NCBI RefSeq assembly: GCF_030272615.1
Contig: NC_081407.1
Location: 102,719,897-102,783,896 of the forward strand
Source: Cryptomeria japonica
Taxonomy: Eukaryota; Streptophyta; Pinopsida; Cupressales; Cupressaceae
Length of the DNA stretch: 64,000 nt
Direction of reading: 5' to 3'
Part shown: piece by piece, positions 1-12,092 of the stretch
How the letters are laid out: every line of letters begins with the position of its first letter
Position numbering within the stretch: position 1 is the stretch's first letter
Position numbers and translations under genes: made by a program
The notes under the pieces: model-generated
Told to the model about the DNA's origin: nothing
Databases searched by the model: none
The model's input: only the letters and a program-made list of their open reading frames with translations

Positions 1-181
1 TATTTTTGTTGGATAATAAGAAAGATTGGACGACTGTGTATGGTGGACGTAACCCATTCTAGGTGAACCACGTTAAATCTTTGTGTTATCTGTGTCCTAT
101 TTTATTTATTTATCTTTTGTATATAAATTTGCATATAATTGTTAGTTCATATTTGCTTCGGATCTACTTGAAACCCTAACA
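1..181 (+). repeat. Partial LTR of copia element D (copy 1)
   Basis: This equals the last 181 bp of the LTR at 6406-6808. It contains the segment GTGAACCACGTTAAATC and ends CCCTAACA at 181. The window begins inside this LTR. Confidence 0.85.
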
Positions 182-1901
182 TATGAAGTATTTACATAAA
201 GTATGAAATATACCTTTTACACATATAGTGCGCAAGACACATGAATACACATAATATATCGATCAAACGTAAATATTGGATCATACCAATAAATAAGTAC
301 ATATAAATACATGAATATATTTAAGGCATGATTTGAATAAGGATCATACATGTGAATATATGTATCTTATAAAGAATGGGATGTTCATTGTAACATGTAG
401 AGTGTCCATGAATTCACTTAAGCACACATTTTGTGCATGGAGCATGAAGAATACACTCAAAACATGAGGAATACAAATGAAAATACATGAGTCATAAGGC
501 ATACAAATGAATACCTTGAAGTATGAAGCATACAATGAGCACTTAAAGCATGAAGCATACAAATGAATACACTTGAATTATGAAGCATACAATTAATACT
601 TAAATCATGAAGCATACTCGTGAATATACTTAATGCATAAAGAAGGAAGCATACATAAAACATGAGGCATCCAGATGATTCCACTGAAGTCATAAAGAAT
701 ACACTTGAATATATGTAGAGCATAAATTCTCTTAAGTCATGAAACATACATATTGTTACACACAAGGTAGGACAATGAAGCATCCATACAAGACATGAAG
801 TAATACACACAAATACCCCCTAAGGTACAATGCATATATGAAAAAGTACAATTATAAATCATACAATGAGGAAACCATGTTGAAGACACAACAAACACAT
901 TAATATCCACAATTTATTAGGTATATATACATAAAACATTCATTTAAGAGAAATATACATGAGGCACATGGATGCACTTAAAGCATGAAGTATGCACATA
1001 AAACATAAAGAATACATATAGAGCATACACATTAATATACTCGGGGCAAGAAGAATTCATGCAAAACATAGAGTGTACACATAAGGCACAAATACATGTA
1101 AAGCATTAAGTGTATGCATGAATTCACTTAAGGCATGCAACATACACGTAGCATAAACTATACATAAATACCATAAGATGTGCATACATGTAGTATAAAG
1201 TATACATAAATACCATAAGATGTGAAGTGTACACATAGGGCATAAGATAATGGATACATGTAAGCAAAGAATCAGCATACATGAATACATGCAAGGCATG
1301 AATCATACATGTAAACCATGAAGTAATACATAAATAGACATAAGGTACAAGAATATATGAGAAAGGTTCTCATGGAGTGGATATGCTGAAGACACATCGA
1401 TCATGAAGAATACAAGAGAGAGGTATTCATGGAATAGACATCTCAAAACATCTCATTCATGAAGTAACACAAATACACATACGATATAAAACACATATGC
1501 CAGACATGGTGCAAGCACAAGGTATACATGAGGGAAGTGTACATATAAACACCCATGGAGTAGGCATGCTCAAAACATGTTAGACACTTAGCATGTAAAG
1601 GAATACTCGTAAGAATGCAATGCTGGCCAGATCAATTCAATTTTTGATTTATTTAAGAAGAGGGGTGAACCATTAGTTCTAACTGAGTAGTTGTTAAAGC
1701 AAGTTCGTCCAATAGGCTAGCAGAATCATGCTTTGAATACTGTCAATTACATTTAACAATATAATTTTCATGCTTTGCATCACAATGCTCCAATGTTGAC
1801 CTTACCTAATTCTTTGTTGCTCATTGAAGCTTACACAAATGTTACCAATGATGTCATGGGAGCCATCTTGTTATAAGATGGTAAAATAGTATGCTACTAT
1901 T
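182..1901. repeat. A-rich degenerate repeat tract, non-coding (copy 1)
   Basis: About 1.5 kb is built from diverged copies of a motif like catgaagcatacaaatgaatac, spaced roughly 25-40 bp apart; it is clearest at 420-840 and 960-1320. The tract is very low in G+C. Open frames on the minus strand here (rich in Cys, Met, Leu, His) arise from the repeat and are not credible genes. The last 280 bp before 1902 are not repetitive and show nothing recognisable. It looks like a decayed minisatellite. Confidence 0.6.
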
Positions 1902-2788
1902 TGTTGGCAATTGACACCCATTGGATTCATTTTGTTGTCATTGATGGCAACAAGATTAGATGGAAGTCACATATCGGCATTAGGAGGCATTCACCGACAA
2001 ACACCGACATTGAGCATCCAGGGTTACAACCCACACCGACATCGACATCTAGCACTTCAAGGAAGGTTTATTTGAAAAATCATTTTGTAATTATTGTATA
2101 AGGCTGACATTGCATATCTTTTTGTATTGCAAGCTGACATAAGGCATATTGTTTGAAAAGGGTATATAGGTCAGTTTGTTAGGTCATTGTGAGATGAATG
2201 ATAATATAGAATATGTGGAGGAGATTGTGGATTATAACATAATAGGATTGTGGAATGCAAAGATCATTTGTATGTGAATGTTGTATCATGCAATGATTTG
2301 TAGATGTTTTTGTAAGACATTCTTGGAGGGAAAGAGATACAGGTAGCAGTGTTCAGGTTTTGTGAACCGGTACAGAGCAGAGCTATAACAGGAACTCTTT
2401 TTGGAATAAGAGATGCATTTTGTGAGTTCATTTTCATTTTTTTACTTCAGCAGAAGCTTGTAGTCAGCGAGACTCTTTAGTGATGAGCAATGTTCTCTAG
2501 GCAATGTGTCTTCCTGCATGTGCAAGCCCCCTCTTTATGTAATATCTTTCATATGGCCAGTGAAATGATATTGTGGGTTACAAATCCCACCTCAGTTTTT
2601 CCTCTTTGAGGTTTTCCACATATAAATTTTGTGTGTTATGGTGTTCATTCATGCGGATAGTTTATTTGCTTCAAGTTATATGTTTATTTATTTATTGGTT
2701 TATATGTGTATGGTATAAAAGCATAAAATCTTATCTTATCGATAGAACACTGATTCACCCCCCCTCCCAGTGTTCTTGGATCCCAACA
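1902..2788 (+). repeat. LTR of element C (copy 1)
   Basis: The 887-bp LTR starts TGTTGGCAATTGAC and ends GGATCCCAACA, with TGTTGG/CCAACA inverted ends. It is directly followed by a spacer AT and the primer binding site. It matches 8529-9415 without a visible difference and is related to 42918-43814 and 48351-49246. In this copy the rest of element C is missing because the duplication ends at 5033. Confidence 0.93.
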
Positions 2789-2790
2789 AT

Positions 2791-2802
2791 TGGTATCAGA
2801 GC
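2791..2802 (+). promoter_or_regulatory. Primer binding site, tRNA-iMet type (copy 1)
   Basis: TGGTATCAGAGC lies two bases after the LTR end. This is the standard initiator-methionine tRNA primer site of plant copia elements. Confidence 0.92.
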
Positions 2803-2862
2803 TTGGTACCTCAGAAGAAGTTTAACAGCTTCAGGAAGATCCTGAAACCAGAATCTTTAGGC

Positions 2863-3996
2863 ATGGCTATGGAAAAGCAACTTGAGATGGCTCTTGAGGA
2901 TTATGATGTTGAAAGGATGAAGAACTTGAAACTACAAGATGAACTAAATTTTGCAAATGAATTCATTCTTGTCCTACAAGAAAGGTTATCATCAGCTCAA
3001 GCTAGGAGGAAGGAACTTTTGCAAAAATAGGATGATGATAATGCACTCAAGGAACATTGTCAGAAACTGAGACAAGCAAACATGCTCATGCAAAATTAAA
3101 TGCAAGACCTGACTATGAGGATGTCAAAGGATATTGAGGACAAAAAGAAGAAAGAAGAAAATCTTGCTACATCTCTGAAGAACAAATATGAGGAATGTGA
3201 TAGATTGGCTCATGAGAATGATATGTTGAAAACCAGTTTGGTGCAACCCCAAGATAATTAACCAGAACTTGAAAGACAAGTAATAAATTTGAGAGATGAT
3301 TTGACTACTGCAAGTGAGTACAAAGAAAAGTTTAGGATCAGTGTTGCACAACTGGATGAACTATTGAAAAGACAAAGGAAAAGTGATGATTCTATAGGAC
3401 TTGGATTTGTACAAGGTGAAAGCTCCGGTACTGCAAATAAAGATTAGACAACTGGTGTGTAGAAATCATCAGAATAGAGGAAACCAATAAGGCAACCTAA
3501 TGCTTATAAATTCAATGGTAGATGCTTTGTTTGCAATAAATCTAGGCATATGGATAAACAATGTAGAAATAGAGCAAATCAAAACTACAATTCCGTTCTT
3601 GGTCAATGCACAAATTGCAAGAAATATGGTCATAAATCAGAAGACTGCAGACTGAATGTTAAATGTCATGCATGTGGAAAGTTTGGACATTTGGCTAATC
3701 ATTGTAGATCAAGGAATGACACCGGATATGTCAAATAAATTCAAAAGAAAAATGTTACATGTTATGCATGCAACAAAACAGGTCATATTGCTAAGTATTG
3801 TAGAAGCAAGACTCAACCGGTTAGCAACAATCAAGTAAATGAGAAAGGAAAGCAAAAGGTAGGTGAAATACAACAAGATCACACCAAGAGATGGGTTAGA
3901 AAATCTGAAGGACCAAGTGGAGATGCAACAATATCGGTAACTCCACTGGTAGAACATGGCATTCCTCCACCAACAAGAAATTCCACCGATAACTAA
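2863..3996 (+). pseudogene. gag-like gene of element C, broken (copy 1)
   Basis: One frame runs from ATG 2863 to TAA 3996 (378 codons), interrupted by stops at about 3028, 3097, 3259, 3448, 3460, 3475 and 3736. The first two thirds is charged and coiled-coil-like (ELEMALEDYDVERMKNLK). The last third has four CCHC zinc-knuckle motifs: CFVCNKSRHMDKQC (Gly lost), CTNCKKYGHKSEDC, CHACGKFGHLANHC and CYACNKTGHIAKYC. Gag would form the particle and bind RNA. The stop at 3736 (TAA) is GAA in copy 2, so it separates the copies. The layout of coiled coil followed by zinc knuckles resembles Sirevirus-like copia gag. Confidence 0.85.
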
Positions 3997-4034
3997 GGCA
4001 TAAGCCTTAGGGGTTGGAAAACTCATTGTAAATC

Positions 4035-5033
4035 TTGCATATTCCTTGGAAGAATAATGCAAAATATGATTTATGTGAATGGTTGAGGAGTGAATTGATG
4101 TTGAATCTTGGAAAGATCAGGGGTGTTAAGAAAGGAACCTTTAGATATGGAAATCTGATTGTTTGTCTGATGCTTTACTTCATAAATGAGCTACTTGGTC
4201 TAGGGAAGAAGCATTGGGCTCATGAAATACCGGTAGGTATGCAGATCAAGGAAGCAATCACTAGTATTGGTATCGATAGAGATGAGAAACTTTGGGGTTA
4301 TTTCAAAACATTTCAGGAAAACATGAGGCAGAGGGAGAGATTATCAAAGAACATTGTGGAGAAGTACTCCACTGATATCTGTTTCATGGTGAAGACCGAT
4401 GAAACTCTCATGGAGGTAGTAGAACCAAGGACCATATGGGTCATAGAGCTTGGATATGAGGTGGATGATAACATTCTAGATCTCTATGCAAAAATGTTGC
4501 TAGATGCCCCATTGGATGACAAAACTAAACATTTTGGCACTACAGAAGAGAAGGCTCTTGAAGTCAAAACTGGCTTCAACAGGAAGAGAAGAGAAGAAAA
4601 TAGATCAGATGTCTGCATTTGTGTAGAATGCCATTCACATGATAGGAACTGAAATGGATTCTGGATCCAAACTGATAGGAGAACCAACAACAGAACCCAC
4701 AGTGGCTAGTACTCCAAAAGTTAAGCCTGAAGCTTAAATTTATACCATCACTTCTAATTCTGATCGAGAGGACAATGAACCTCTAGCATTTAGAAGGGTA
4801 CAGAGGAAGAAAGTAGACTAGCCATAGGTAGAGGAGAAGAAGGTGGAGCCAAAGAGGAAACTTGTTAGAAAGGTAATAAAACCTACTACACCCCCACCTC
4901 TGGCAAGGAAGCCTACTCAACAGAGAAAACTAGTTACATCCACTTTGGCAACCCTCAACAAAAAGAAGAGTGATGATGCTACTGAGTCTGGTAAGGCCAA
5001 ATTGATTTGTGCTGAATTAATTGATGAAATTAC
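4035..5033 (+). pseudogene. Accessory ORF of element C, truncated by duplication (copy 1)
   Basis: This is a fragment of the aORF described at 10662-12092. The first block (4035-4652) contains YDLCEWLRSELMLNLGKIRG and a hydrophobic stretch around LIVCLMLYFINELLG. A frame change and stops follow, then a Lys/Pro-rich block (4843-5033). It ends at the duplication junction, where the frame runs into a stop a few codons into D sequence. No pol domain is present. It cannot make a full product. Confidence 0.75.
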
Positions 5034-6269
5034 ATCTTGAACAATTAGATGTGAAAATAGATTTTCTCCATGGAGATTTCGAGGAGGAAATTTACATGTT
5101 GCAACCACAGGGATATGAGGTCAAAGGTAAGGAGAACTTGGTGTGTAGGTTGAAGAAAAGTTTGTATGGCCTAAAGCAAGCACCCTGACAATGGTATTTA
5201 AAATTTGATAGTTTCATGGCTGAACATGATTATCATAGATGTCATTCTGATCATTGTGTATATTTTAAGAGATTTGATAATGGCAGTTATATTATTCTAT
5301 TGCTTTATGTTGATGACATGCTTGTTGCTGGGTCTAACATGCAACATATAAATGATCTTAAACAGAAATTAGCCAAGTCATTTGCTATGAAGGATTTGGG
5401 TGCAGCTAAGAAAATTCTTGGTATGAGGATTACATGGGATAGGAAAAATAGAACCTTGAATTTGTCCCAAAGCGAGTATATAAAGAAGGTGTTGAAAATA
5501 TTTAACATGTAGGATGCAAAAGCAGTTAGTACATCTTTGGCTAGTCATTTCAAATTGACTAAGGAGATGTGCCCAAAGGCACAGGAAGAGGTTGATAAAA
5601 TGTCTAACATCCTGTATTCATCAACTATTGGCAGTTTGATGTATGCAATGGTATGCACCAAGCCAAATATTGCACATGCAGTGGGAGTTGTGAGTAGGTT
5701 TATGAGTAATCCGGCTATGGAACATTGGAATGCTGTGAAATGGATTCTTCGGTATTTGAAAGGAACTACTACGAAGGCATTATGTTTCAAAAGATCTAAT
5801 GCCGCTCTGAGTGGATTTGTTGACTCTGATCTGGTGGGTGATATTGATTCACGGAGGAGTACTATAGGGTATGTTTTTACTATAGAGGGAACTGCAGTTA
5901 GTTGGATTTCTAGGCTGCAAAAGGTTGTTGCACTTTCAACCACTGAAGTTGAGTATGTTGCTGCTACAGAAGCTAGCAAGGAGATGATTTGGTTACAATG
6001 TTTTCTAGAGGAATTGGGTCAAACATAGGAGGATCACCCCATTGTATACTGATAGCCAGAGTGCCATTCATCTTGTGAAGAACTCTGCTTTTCATTCAAG
6101 GACAAAGCACATTCAGCTCAGGTACCACTTCATCCGGACTATTTTGGAGGAGGGTCAGTTACGGCTTGAGAAGATTCACATAAGTGAGAATCTTGCCGAT
6201 ATGTTCATGAAGGTAGTTCCACAAGAGAAGCTGATTTCTTCATCAGTTTCTATTGGTCTTCTTGATTGA
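5034..6269 (+). pseudogene. Copia reverse transcriptase/RNase H tail of element D
   Basis: The segment begins inside RT at [20 protein letters not shown], then has SLYGLKQAP, the catalytic LLYVDDM, and the RNase H blocks FVDSDLVGDIDSRRSTIGY and TDSQSAIHLVKN, ending with a stop at 6269. Gag, protease, integrase and the N-terminal part of RT are missing because the segment begins at the duplication junction. Internal stops replace residues conserved in copia pol: Arg after KQAP, Gln after FNM, and Gln after LGQT; all three fit C-to-T changes. No activity is expected. Confidence 0.92.
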
Positions 6270-6343
6270 TAATTGTGGAATGTATACCAGTTGAGTCCTA
6301 GTGTTTTTTCCAGTGGATGTTGCATGTACAGTGGTGTCGTGTA

Positions 6344-6405
6344 GTTTCAGTCTCCAAGTGGGAGATTGTTTGGTGTGGAGCCTGATCAGTCTCCAAGTGG
6401 GAGAT
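6344..6405 (+). other. Duplicated polypurine-tract region of element D
   Basis: CAGTCTCCAAGTGGGAGATTG occurs twice, about 44 bp apart (around 6345 and 6387). The second copy abuts the LTR start at 6406. The motif AAGTGGGAGATTG is the usual copia plus-strand primer site. Confidence 0.7.
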
Positions 6406-6808
6406 TGTTGAAATGTGGTGACTGATCAACAAAGTACTATACACTCAGCATGTATCCTCGCTAGGGTTTGGGGGCGGTAGCCCCCGAGAAAATTTTTTTT
6501 TTGCCATTTTTTTGTTGATGAAAGCCGATATTGTAATAAAACCCTAAAAAGGCCAACTTTGTTTTTTGCCCTAAAAATGCATGTTATAAGCGGCTGGGAT
6601 GCTTAAGGCATTGTAAGGTTGATGTACTATTTTTGTTGGATAATAAGAAAGATTGGACGACTGTGTATGGTGGACGTAACCCATTCTAGGTGAACCACGT
6701 TAAATCTTTGTGTTATCTGTGTCCTATTTTATTTATTTATCTTTTGTATATAAATTTGCATATAATTGTTAGTTCATATTTGCTTCGGATCTACTTGAAA
6801 CCCTAACA
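6406..6808 (+). repeat. 3' LTR of copia element D
   Basis: The 403-bp LTR starts TGTTGAAATGTGG right after the polypurine tract and ends GAAACCCTAACA. No primer binding site follows it, so it is a 3' LTR. Its last 181 bp reappear at 1-181 through the tandem duplication. Confidence 0.88.
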
Positions 6809-8528
6809 TATGAAGTATTTACATAAAGTATGAAATATACCTTTTACACATATAGTGCGCAAGACACATGAATACACATAATATATCGATCAAACGTAAA
6901 TATTGGATCATACCAATAAATAAGTACATATAAATACATGAATATATTTAAGGCATGATTTGAATAAGGATCATACATGTGAATATATGTATCTTATAAA
7001 GAATGGGATGTTCATTGTAACATGTAGAGTGTCCATGAATTCACTTAAGCACACATTTTGTGCATGGAGCATGAAGAATACACTCAAAACATGAGGAATA
7101 CAAATGAAAATACATGAGTCATAAGGCATACAAATGAATACCTTGAAGTATGAAGCATACAATGAGCACTTAAAGCATGAAGCATACAAATGAATACACT
7201 TGAATTATGAAGCATACAATTAATACTTAAATCATGAAGCATACTCGTGAATATACTTAATGCATAAAGAAGGAAGCATACATAAAACATGAGGCATCCA
7301 GATGATTCCACTGAAGTCATAAAGAATACACTTGAATATATGTAGAGCATAAATTCTCTTAAGTCATGAAACATACATATTGTTACACACAAGGTAGGAC
7401 AATGAAGCATCCATACAAGACATGAAGTAATACACACAAATACCCCCTAAGGTACAATGCATATATGAAAAAGTACAATTATAAATCATACAATGAGGAA
7501 ACCATGTTGAAGACACAACAAACACATTAATATCCACAATTTATTAGGTATATATACATAAAACATTCATTTAAGAGAAATATACATGAGGCACATGGAT
7601 GCACTTAAAGCATGAAGTATGCACATAAAACATAAAGAATACATATAGAGCATACACATTAATATACTCGGGGCAAGAAGAATTCATGCAAAACATAGAG
7701 TGTACACATAAGGCACAAATACATGTAAAGCATTAAGTGTATGCATGAATTCACTTAAGGCATGCAACATACACGTAGCATAAACTATACATAAATACCA
7801 TAAGATGTGCATACATGTAGTATAAAGTATACATAAATACCATAAGATGTGAAGTGTACACATAGGGCATAAGATAATGGATACATGTAAGCAAAGAATC
7901 AGCATACATGAATACATGCAAGGCATGAATCATACATGTAAACCATGAAGTAATACATAAATAGACATAAGGTACAAGAATATATGAGAAAGGTTCTCAT
8001 GGAGTGGATATGCTGAAGACACATCGATCATGAAGAATACAAGAGAGAGGTATTCATGGAATAGACATCTCAAAACATCTCATTCATGAAGTAACACAAA
8101 TACACATACGATATAAAACACATATGCCAGACATGGTGCAAGCACAAGGTATACATGAGGGAAGTGTACATATAAACACCCATGGAGTAGGCATGCTCAA
8201 AACATGTTAGACACTTAGCATGTAAAGGAATACTCGTAAGAATGCAATGCTGGCCAGATCAATTCAATTTTTGATTTATTTAAGAAGAGGGGTGAACCAT
8301 TAGTTCTAACTGAGTAGTTGTTAAAGCAAGTTCGTCCAATAGGCTAGCAGAATCATGCTTTGAATACTGTCAATTACATTTAACAATATAATTTTCATGC
8401 TTTGCATCACAATGCTCCAATGTTGACCTTACCTAATTCTTTGTTGCTCATTGAAGCTTACACAAATGTTACCAATGATGTCATGGGAGCCATCTTGTTA
8501 TAAGATGGTAAAATAGTATGCTACTATT
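6809..8528. repeat. A-rich degenerate repeat tract (copy 2), with target site of element C
   Basis: This is the second copy of 182-1901. The last five bases, CTATT (8524-8528), are the left target-site duplication of element C and recur at 43815-43819. No gene was seen. Confidence 0.65.
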
Positions 8529-9415
8529 TGTTGGCAATTGACACCCATTGGATTCATTTTGTTGTCATTGATGGCAACAAGATTAGATGGAAGTCACATA
8601 TCGGCATTAGGAGGCATTCACCGACAAACACCGACATTGAGCATCCAGGGTTACAACCCACACCGACATCGACATCTAGCACTTCAAGGAAGGTTTATTT
8701 GAAAAATCATTTTGTAATTATTGTATAAGGCTGACATTGCATATCTTTTTGTATTGCAAGCTGACATAAGGCATATTGTTTGAAAAGGGTATATAGGTCA
8801 GTTTGTTAGGTCATTGTGAGATGAATGATAATATAGAATATGTGGAGGAGATTGTGGATTATAACATAATAGGATTGTGGAATGCAAAGATCATTTGTAT
8901 GTGAATGTTGTATCATGCAATGATTTGTAGATGTTTTTGTAAGACATTCTTGGAGGGAAAGAGATACAGGTAGCAGTGTTCAGGTTTTGTGAACCGGTAC
9001 AGAGCAGAGCTATAACAGGAACTCTTTTTGGAATAAGAGATGCATTTTGTGAGTTCATTTTCATTTTTTTACTTCAGCAGAAGCTTGTAGTCAGCGAGAC
9101 TCTTTAGTGATGAGCAATGTTCTCTAGGCAATGTGTCTTCCTGCATGTGCAAGCCCCCTCTTTATGTAATATCTTTCATATGGCCAGTGAAATGATATTG
9201 TGGGTTACAAATCCCACCTCAGTTTTTCCTCTTTGAGGTTTTCCACATATAAATTTTGTGTGTTATGGTGTTCATTCATGCGGATAGTTTATTTGCTTCA
9301 AGTTATATGTTTATTTATTTATTGGTTTATATGTGTATGGTATAAAAGCATAAAATCTTATCTTATCGATAGAACACTGATTCACCCCCCCTCCCAGTGT
9401 TCTTGGATCCCAACA
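8529..9415 (+). repeat. 5' LTR of element C
   Basis: This 887-bp LTR has TGTTGG...CCAACA ends. By eye it differs from the 3' LTR (42918-43814) at several percent of sites plus indels, so C is an old insertion. Confidence 0.94.
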
Positions 9416-9417
9416 AT

Positions 9418-9429
9418 TGGTATCAGAGC
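9418..9429 (+). promoter_or_regulatory. Primer binding site of element C
   Basis: TGGTATCAGAGC lies two bases after the 5' LTR and complements the 3' end of initiator tRNA-Met. Confidence 0.93.
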
Positions 9430-9489
9430 TTGGTACCTCAGAAGAAGTTTAACAGCTTCAGGAAGATCCTGAAACCAGAATCTTTAGGC

Positions 9490-10623
9490 ATGGCTATGGA
9501 AAAGCAACTTGAGATGGCTCTTGAGGATTATGATGTTGAAAGGATGAAGAACTTGAAACTACAAGATGAACTAAATTTTGCAAATGAATTCATTCTTGTC
9601 CTACAAGAAAGGTTATCATCAGCTCAAGCTAGGAGGAAGGAACTTTTGCAAAAATAGGATGATGATAATGCACTCAAGGAACATTGTCAGAAACTGAGAC
9701 AAGCAAACATGCTCATGCAAAATTAAATGCAAGACCTGACTATGAGGATGTCAAAGGATATTGAGGACAAAAAGAAGAAAGAAGAAAATCTTGCTACATC
9801 TCTGAAGAACAAATATGAGGAATGTGATAGATTGGCTCATGAGAATGATATGTTGAAAACCAGTTTGGTGCAACCCCAAGATAATTAACCAGAACTTGAA
9901 AGACAAGTAATAAATTTGAGAGATGATTTGACTACTGCAAGTGAGTACAAAGAAAAGTTTAGGATCAGTGTTGCACAACTGGATGAACTATTGAAAAGAC
10001 AAAGGAAAAGTGATGATTCTATAGGACTTGGATTTGTACAAGGTGAAAGCTCCGGTACTGCAAATAAAGATTAGACAACTGGTGTGTAGAAATCATCAGA
10101 ATAGAGGAAACCAGTAAGGCAACCTAATGCTTATAAATTCAATGGTAGATGCTTTGTTTGCAATAAATCTAGGCATATGGATAAACAATGTAGAAATAGA
10201 GCAAATCAAAACTACAATTCCGTTCTTGGTCAATGCACAAATTGCAAGAAATATGGTCATAAATCAGAAGACTGCAGACTGAATGTTAAATGTCATGCAT
10301 GTGGAAAGTTTGGACATTTGGCTAATCATTGTAGATCAAGGAATGACACTGGATATGTCAAAGAAATTCAAAAGAACAATGTTACATGTTATGCATGCAA
10401 CAAAACAGGTCATATTGCTAAGTATTGTAGAAGCAAGACTCAACCGGTTAGCAACAATCAAGTAAATGAGAAAGGAAAGCAAAAGGTAGGTGAAATACAA
10501 CAAGATCACACCAAGAGATGGGTTAGAAAATCTGAAGGACCAAGTGGAGATGCAAAAATATCGGTAACTCCACTGGTAGAACATGGCATTCCTCCACCAA
10601 CAAGAAATTCCACCGATAACTAA
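9490..10623 (+). pseudogene. gag-like gene of element C (copy 2)
   Basis: This is the same gene as 2863-3996, with the same early stops but without the one at 3736 (here GAA at 10363). The zinc-knuckle end is therefore open from 10177 to 10623 (148 codons). It keeps CTNCKKYGHKSEDC, CHACGKFGHLANHC and CYACNKTGHIAKYC, plus one degenerate knuckle upstream. The coiled-coil part (9490-9980) has stops near 9655, 9724 and 9886. It probably once formed a particle protein able to package C RNA. It is now broken. Confidence 0.86.
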
Positions 10624-10661
10624 GGCATAAGCCTTAGGGGTTGGAAAACTCATTGTAAATC

Positions 10662-12092
10662 TTGCATATTCCTTGGAAGAATAATGCAAAATATGATTTA
10701 TGTGAATGGTTGAGGAGTGAATTGATGTTGAATCTTGGAAAGATCAGGGGTGTTAAGAAAGGAACCTTTAGATATGGAAATCTGATTGTTTGTCTGATGC
10801 TTTACTTCATAAATGAGCTACTTGGTCTAGGGAAGAAGCATTGGGCTCATGAAATACCGGTAGGTATGCAGATCAAGGAAGCAATCACTAGTATTGGTAT
10901 CGATAGAGATGAGAAACTTTGGGGTTATTTCAAAACATTTCAGGAAAACATGAGGCAGAGGGAGAGATTATCAAAGAACATTGTGGAGAAGTACTCCACT
11001 GATATCTGTTTCATGGTGAAGACCGATGAAACTGTCATGGAGGTAGTAGAACCAAGGACCATATGGGTCATAGAGCTTGGATATGAGGTGGATGATAACA
11101 TTCTAGATCTCTATGCAAAAATGTTGCTAGATGCCCCATTGGATGACAAAACTAAACATTTTGGCACTACAGAAGAGAAGGCTCTTGAAGTCAAAACTGG
11201 CTTCAACAGGAAGAGAAGAGAAGAAAATAGATCAGATGTCTGCATTTGTGTAGAATGTCATTCACATGATAGGAACTGAAATGGATTCTGGATCCAAACT
11301 GATAGGAGAACCAACAACAGAACCCACAGTGGCTAGTACTCCAAAAGTTAAGCCTGAAGCTTAAATTTATACCATCACTTCTAATTCTGATCGAGAGGAC
11401 AATGAACCTCTAGCATTTAGAAGGGTACAGAGGAAGAAAGTAGACTAGCCATAGGTAGAGGAGAAGAAGGTGGAGCCAAAGAGGAAACTTGTTAGAAAGG
11501 TAATAAAACCTACTACACCCCCACCTCTGGCAAGGAAGCCTACTCAACAGAGAAAACTAGTTACATCCACTTTGGCAACCCTCAACAAAAAGAAGAGTGA
11601 TGATGCTACTGAGTCTGGTAAGGCCAAATTGATTTGTGCTGAATTAATTGATGAAATTACAAAGGATAGAATTTTGAAAAATGTATCTATGTACTATGAG
11701 AGTTTAGAGGATAATGAGCAAAATGTGATAGAAGAGGCAATTTTGTGGCATATAGATATTTATAGGAAAGCCTTAGTAGAAATTTTGAAGGCAATACCTC
11801 TATCATTGTACAATAAACTAGATGCTAGAAGACTTGATGCAGTCAAGAGGGATAGAGAGATCAAAGAGGTAGAACTTTTGAATTTGTGTGGTGCAATTAG
11901 TAATGAAGAAATGAAGAGGTGTATAGATTTTGCTAATAGGATAATATTTAGTAGCAAACCCCGACAAATAAGCCTAATGATGGGCAGAGTTAATGGGGTG
12001 ATAAATGAGACCAGTGAGGGTTGGGCCAAATTGATCCAAAAGAATCCAGACTTTCTTACCTCTCATGAAGTATTTGTTAAGTCAACAACTTC
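10662..12092 (+). pseudogene. Accessory ORF (aORF) of element C, first part, split by CACTA E
   Basis: Two open blocks (10662-11279 and 11470-12092) are joined through a frame change near 11230-11290 and stops at about 11362 and 11445. Block 1 contains YDLCEWLRSELMLNLGKIRG and LIVCLMLYFINELLG. It matches the aORF of element A (34909-32225), which reads YDLCEAIRRQLFLNLQSIKK with a similar hydrophobic segment. Block 2 is basic and Pro-rich, then mixed helical. Compared with A, about 170 residues seem missing at the start. At 12092 the frame runs into CACTA E, then continues at 29697. The function is unknown; it is not protease, integrase, RT or a recognisable envelope. Confidence 0.75.

Larger units (their letters stand above)
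1..5033 (+). repeat. Tandem duplication, copy 1 (3' 5033 bp)
   Basis: Bases 1-5033 match 6628-11660 at a constant offset of 6627. Seven substitutions were found by eye (3487, 3723, 3736, 3750, 3929, 4407, 4631), all between 3487 and 4631, and no indels. The match stops abruptly at 5033: copy 1 then enters copia reverse transcriptase, while copy 2 continues its ORF. The full unit is therefore 5034-11660, and the first 1.6 kb of copy 1 lies before the window. The copies are far closer to each other than the two LTRs of element C are, so the duplication is much younger than C. An assembly artefact is possible, but the substitutions argue for two real copies. Confidence 0.95.
5034..11660 (+). repeat. 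Tandem duplication, copy 2 (complete 6627-bp unit)
   Basis: This full unit contains, in order: the RT/RNase H tail and 3' LTR of copia element D, an A-rich degenerate repeat, and the 5' LTR, gag and start of the accessory ORF of element C. Its right edge at 11660 falls inside the C accessory ORF, and its left edge falls inside the D reverse transcriptase. The breakpoints share almost no homology (only a base or so around ATTAC|A), so end joining or template switching is more likely than LTR-LTR recombination. Confidence 0.93.

Noticed and set aside
344-1306. Several minus-strand open frames rich in Cys, Met and Leu, repeated at 6971-7933
   Set aside because: They follow the A-rich degenerate repeat, have repeat-driven composition and no domain; they are duplicated only because the whole unit is duplicated.
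182-1320. CRISPR-like array of short repeats
   Set aside because: The repeats are degenerate, have no constant spacer pattern, and sit in plant DNA.
9341-9348. TATAAAAG as promoter of the C LTR
   Set aside because: It lies only about 70 bp from the LTR end, which leaves almost no R-U5; the true start site is unclear.
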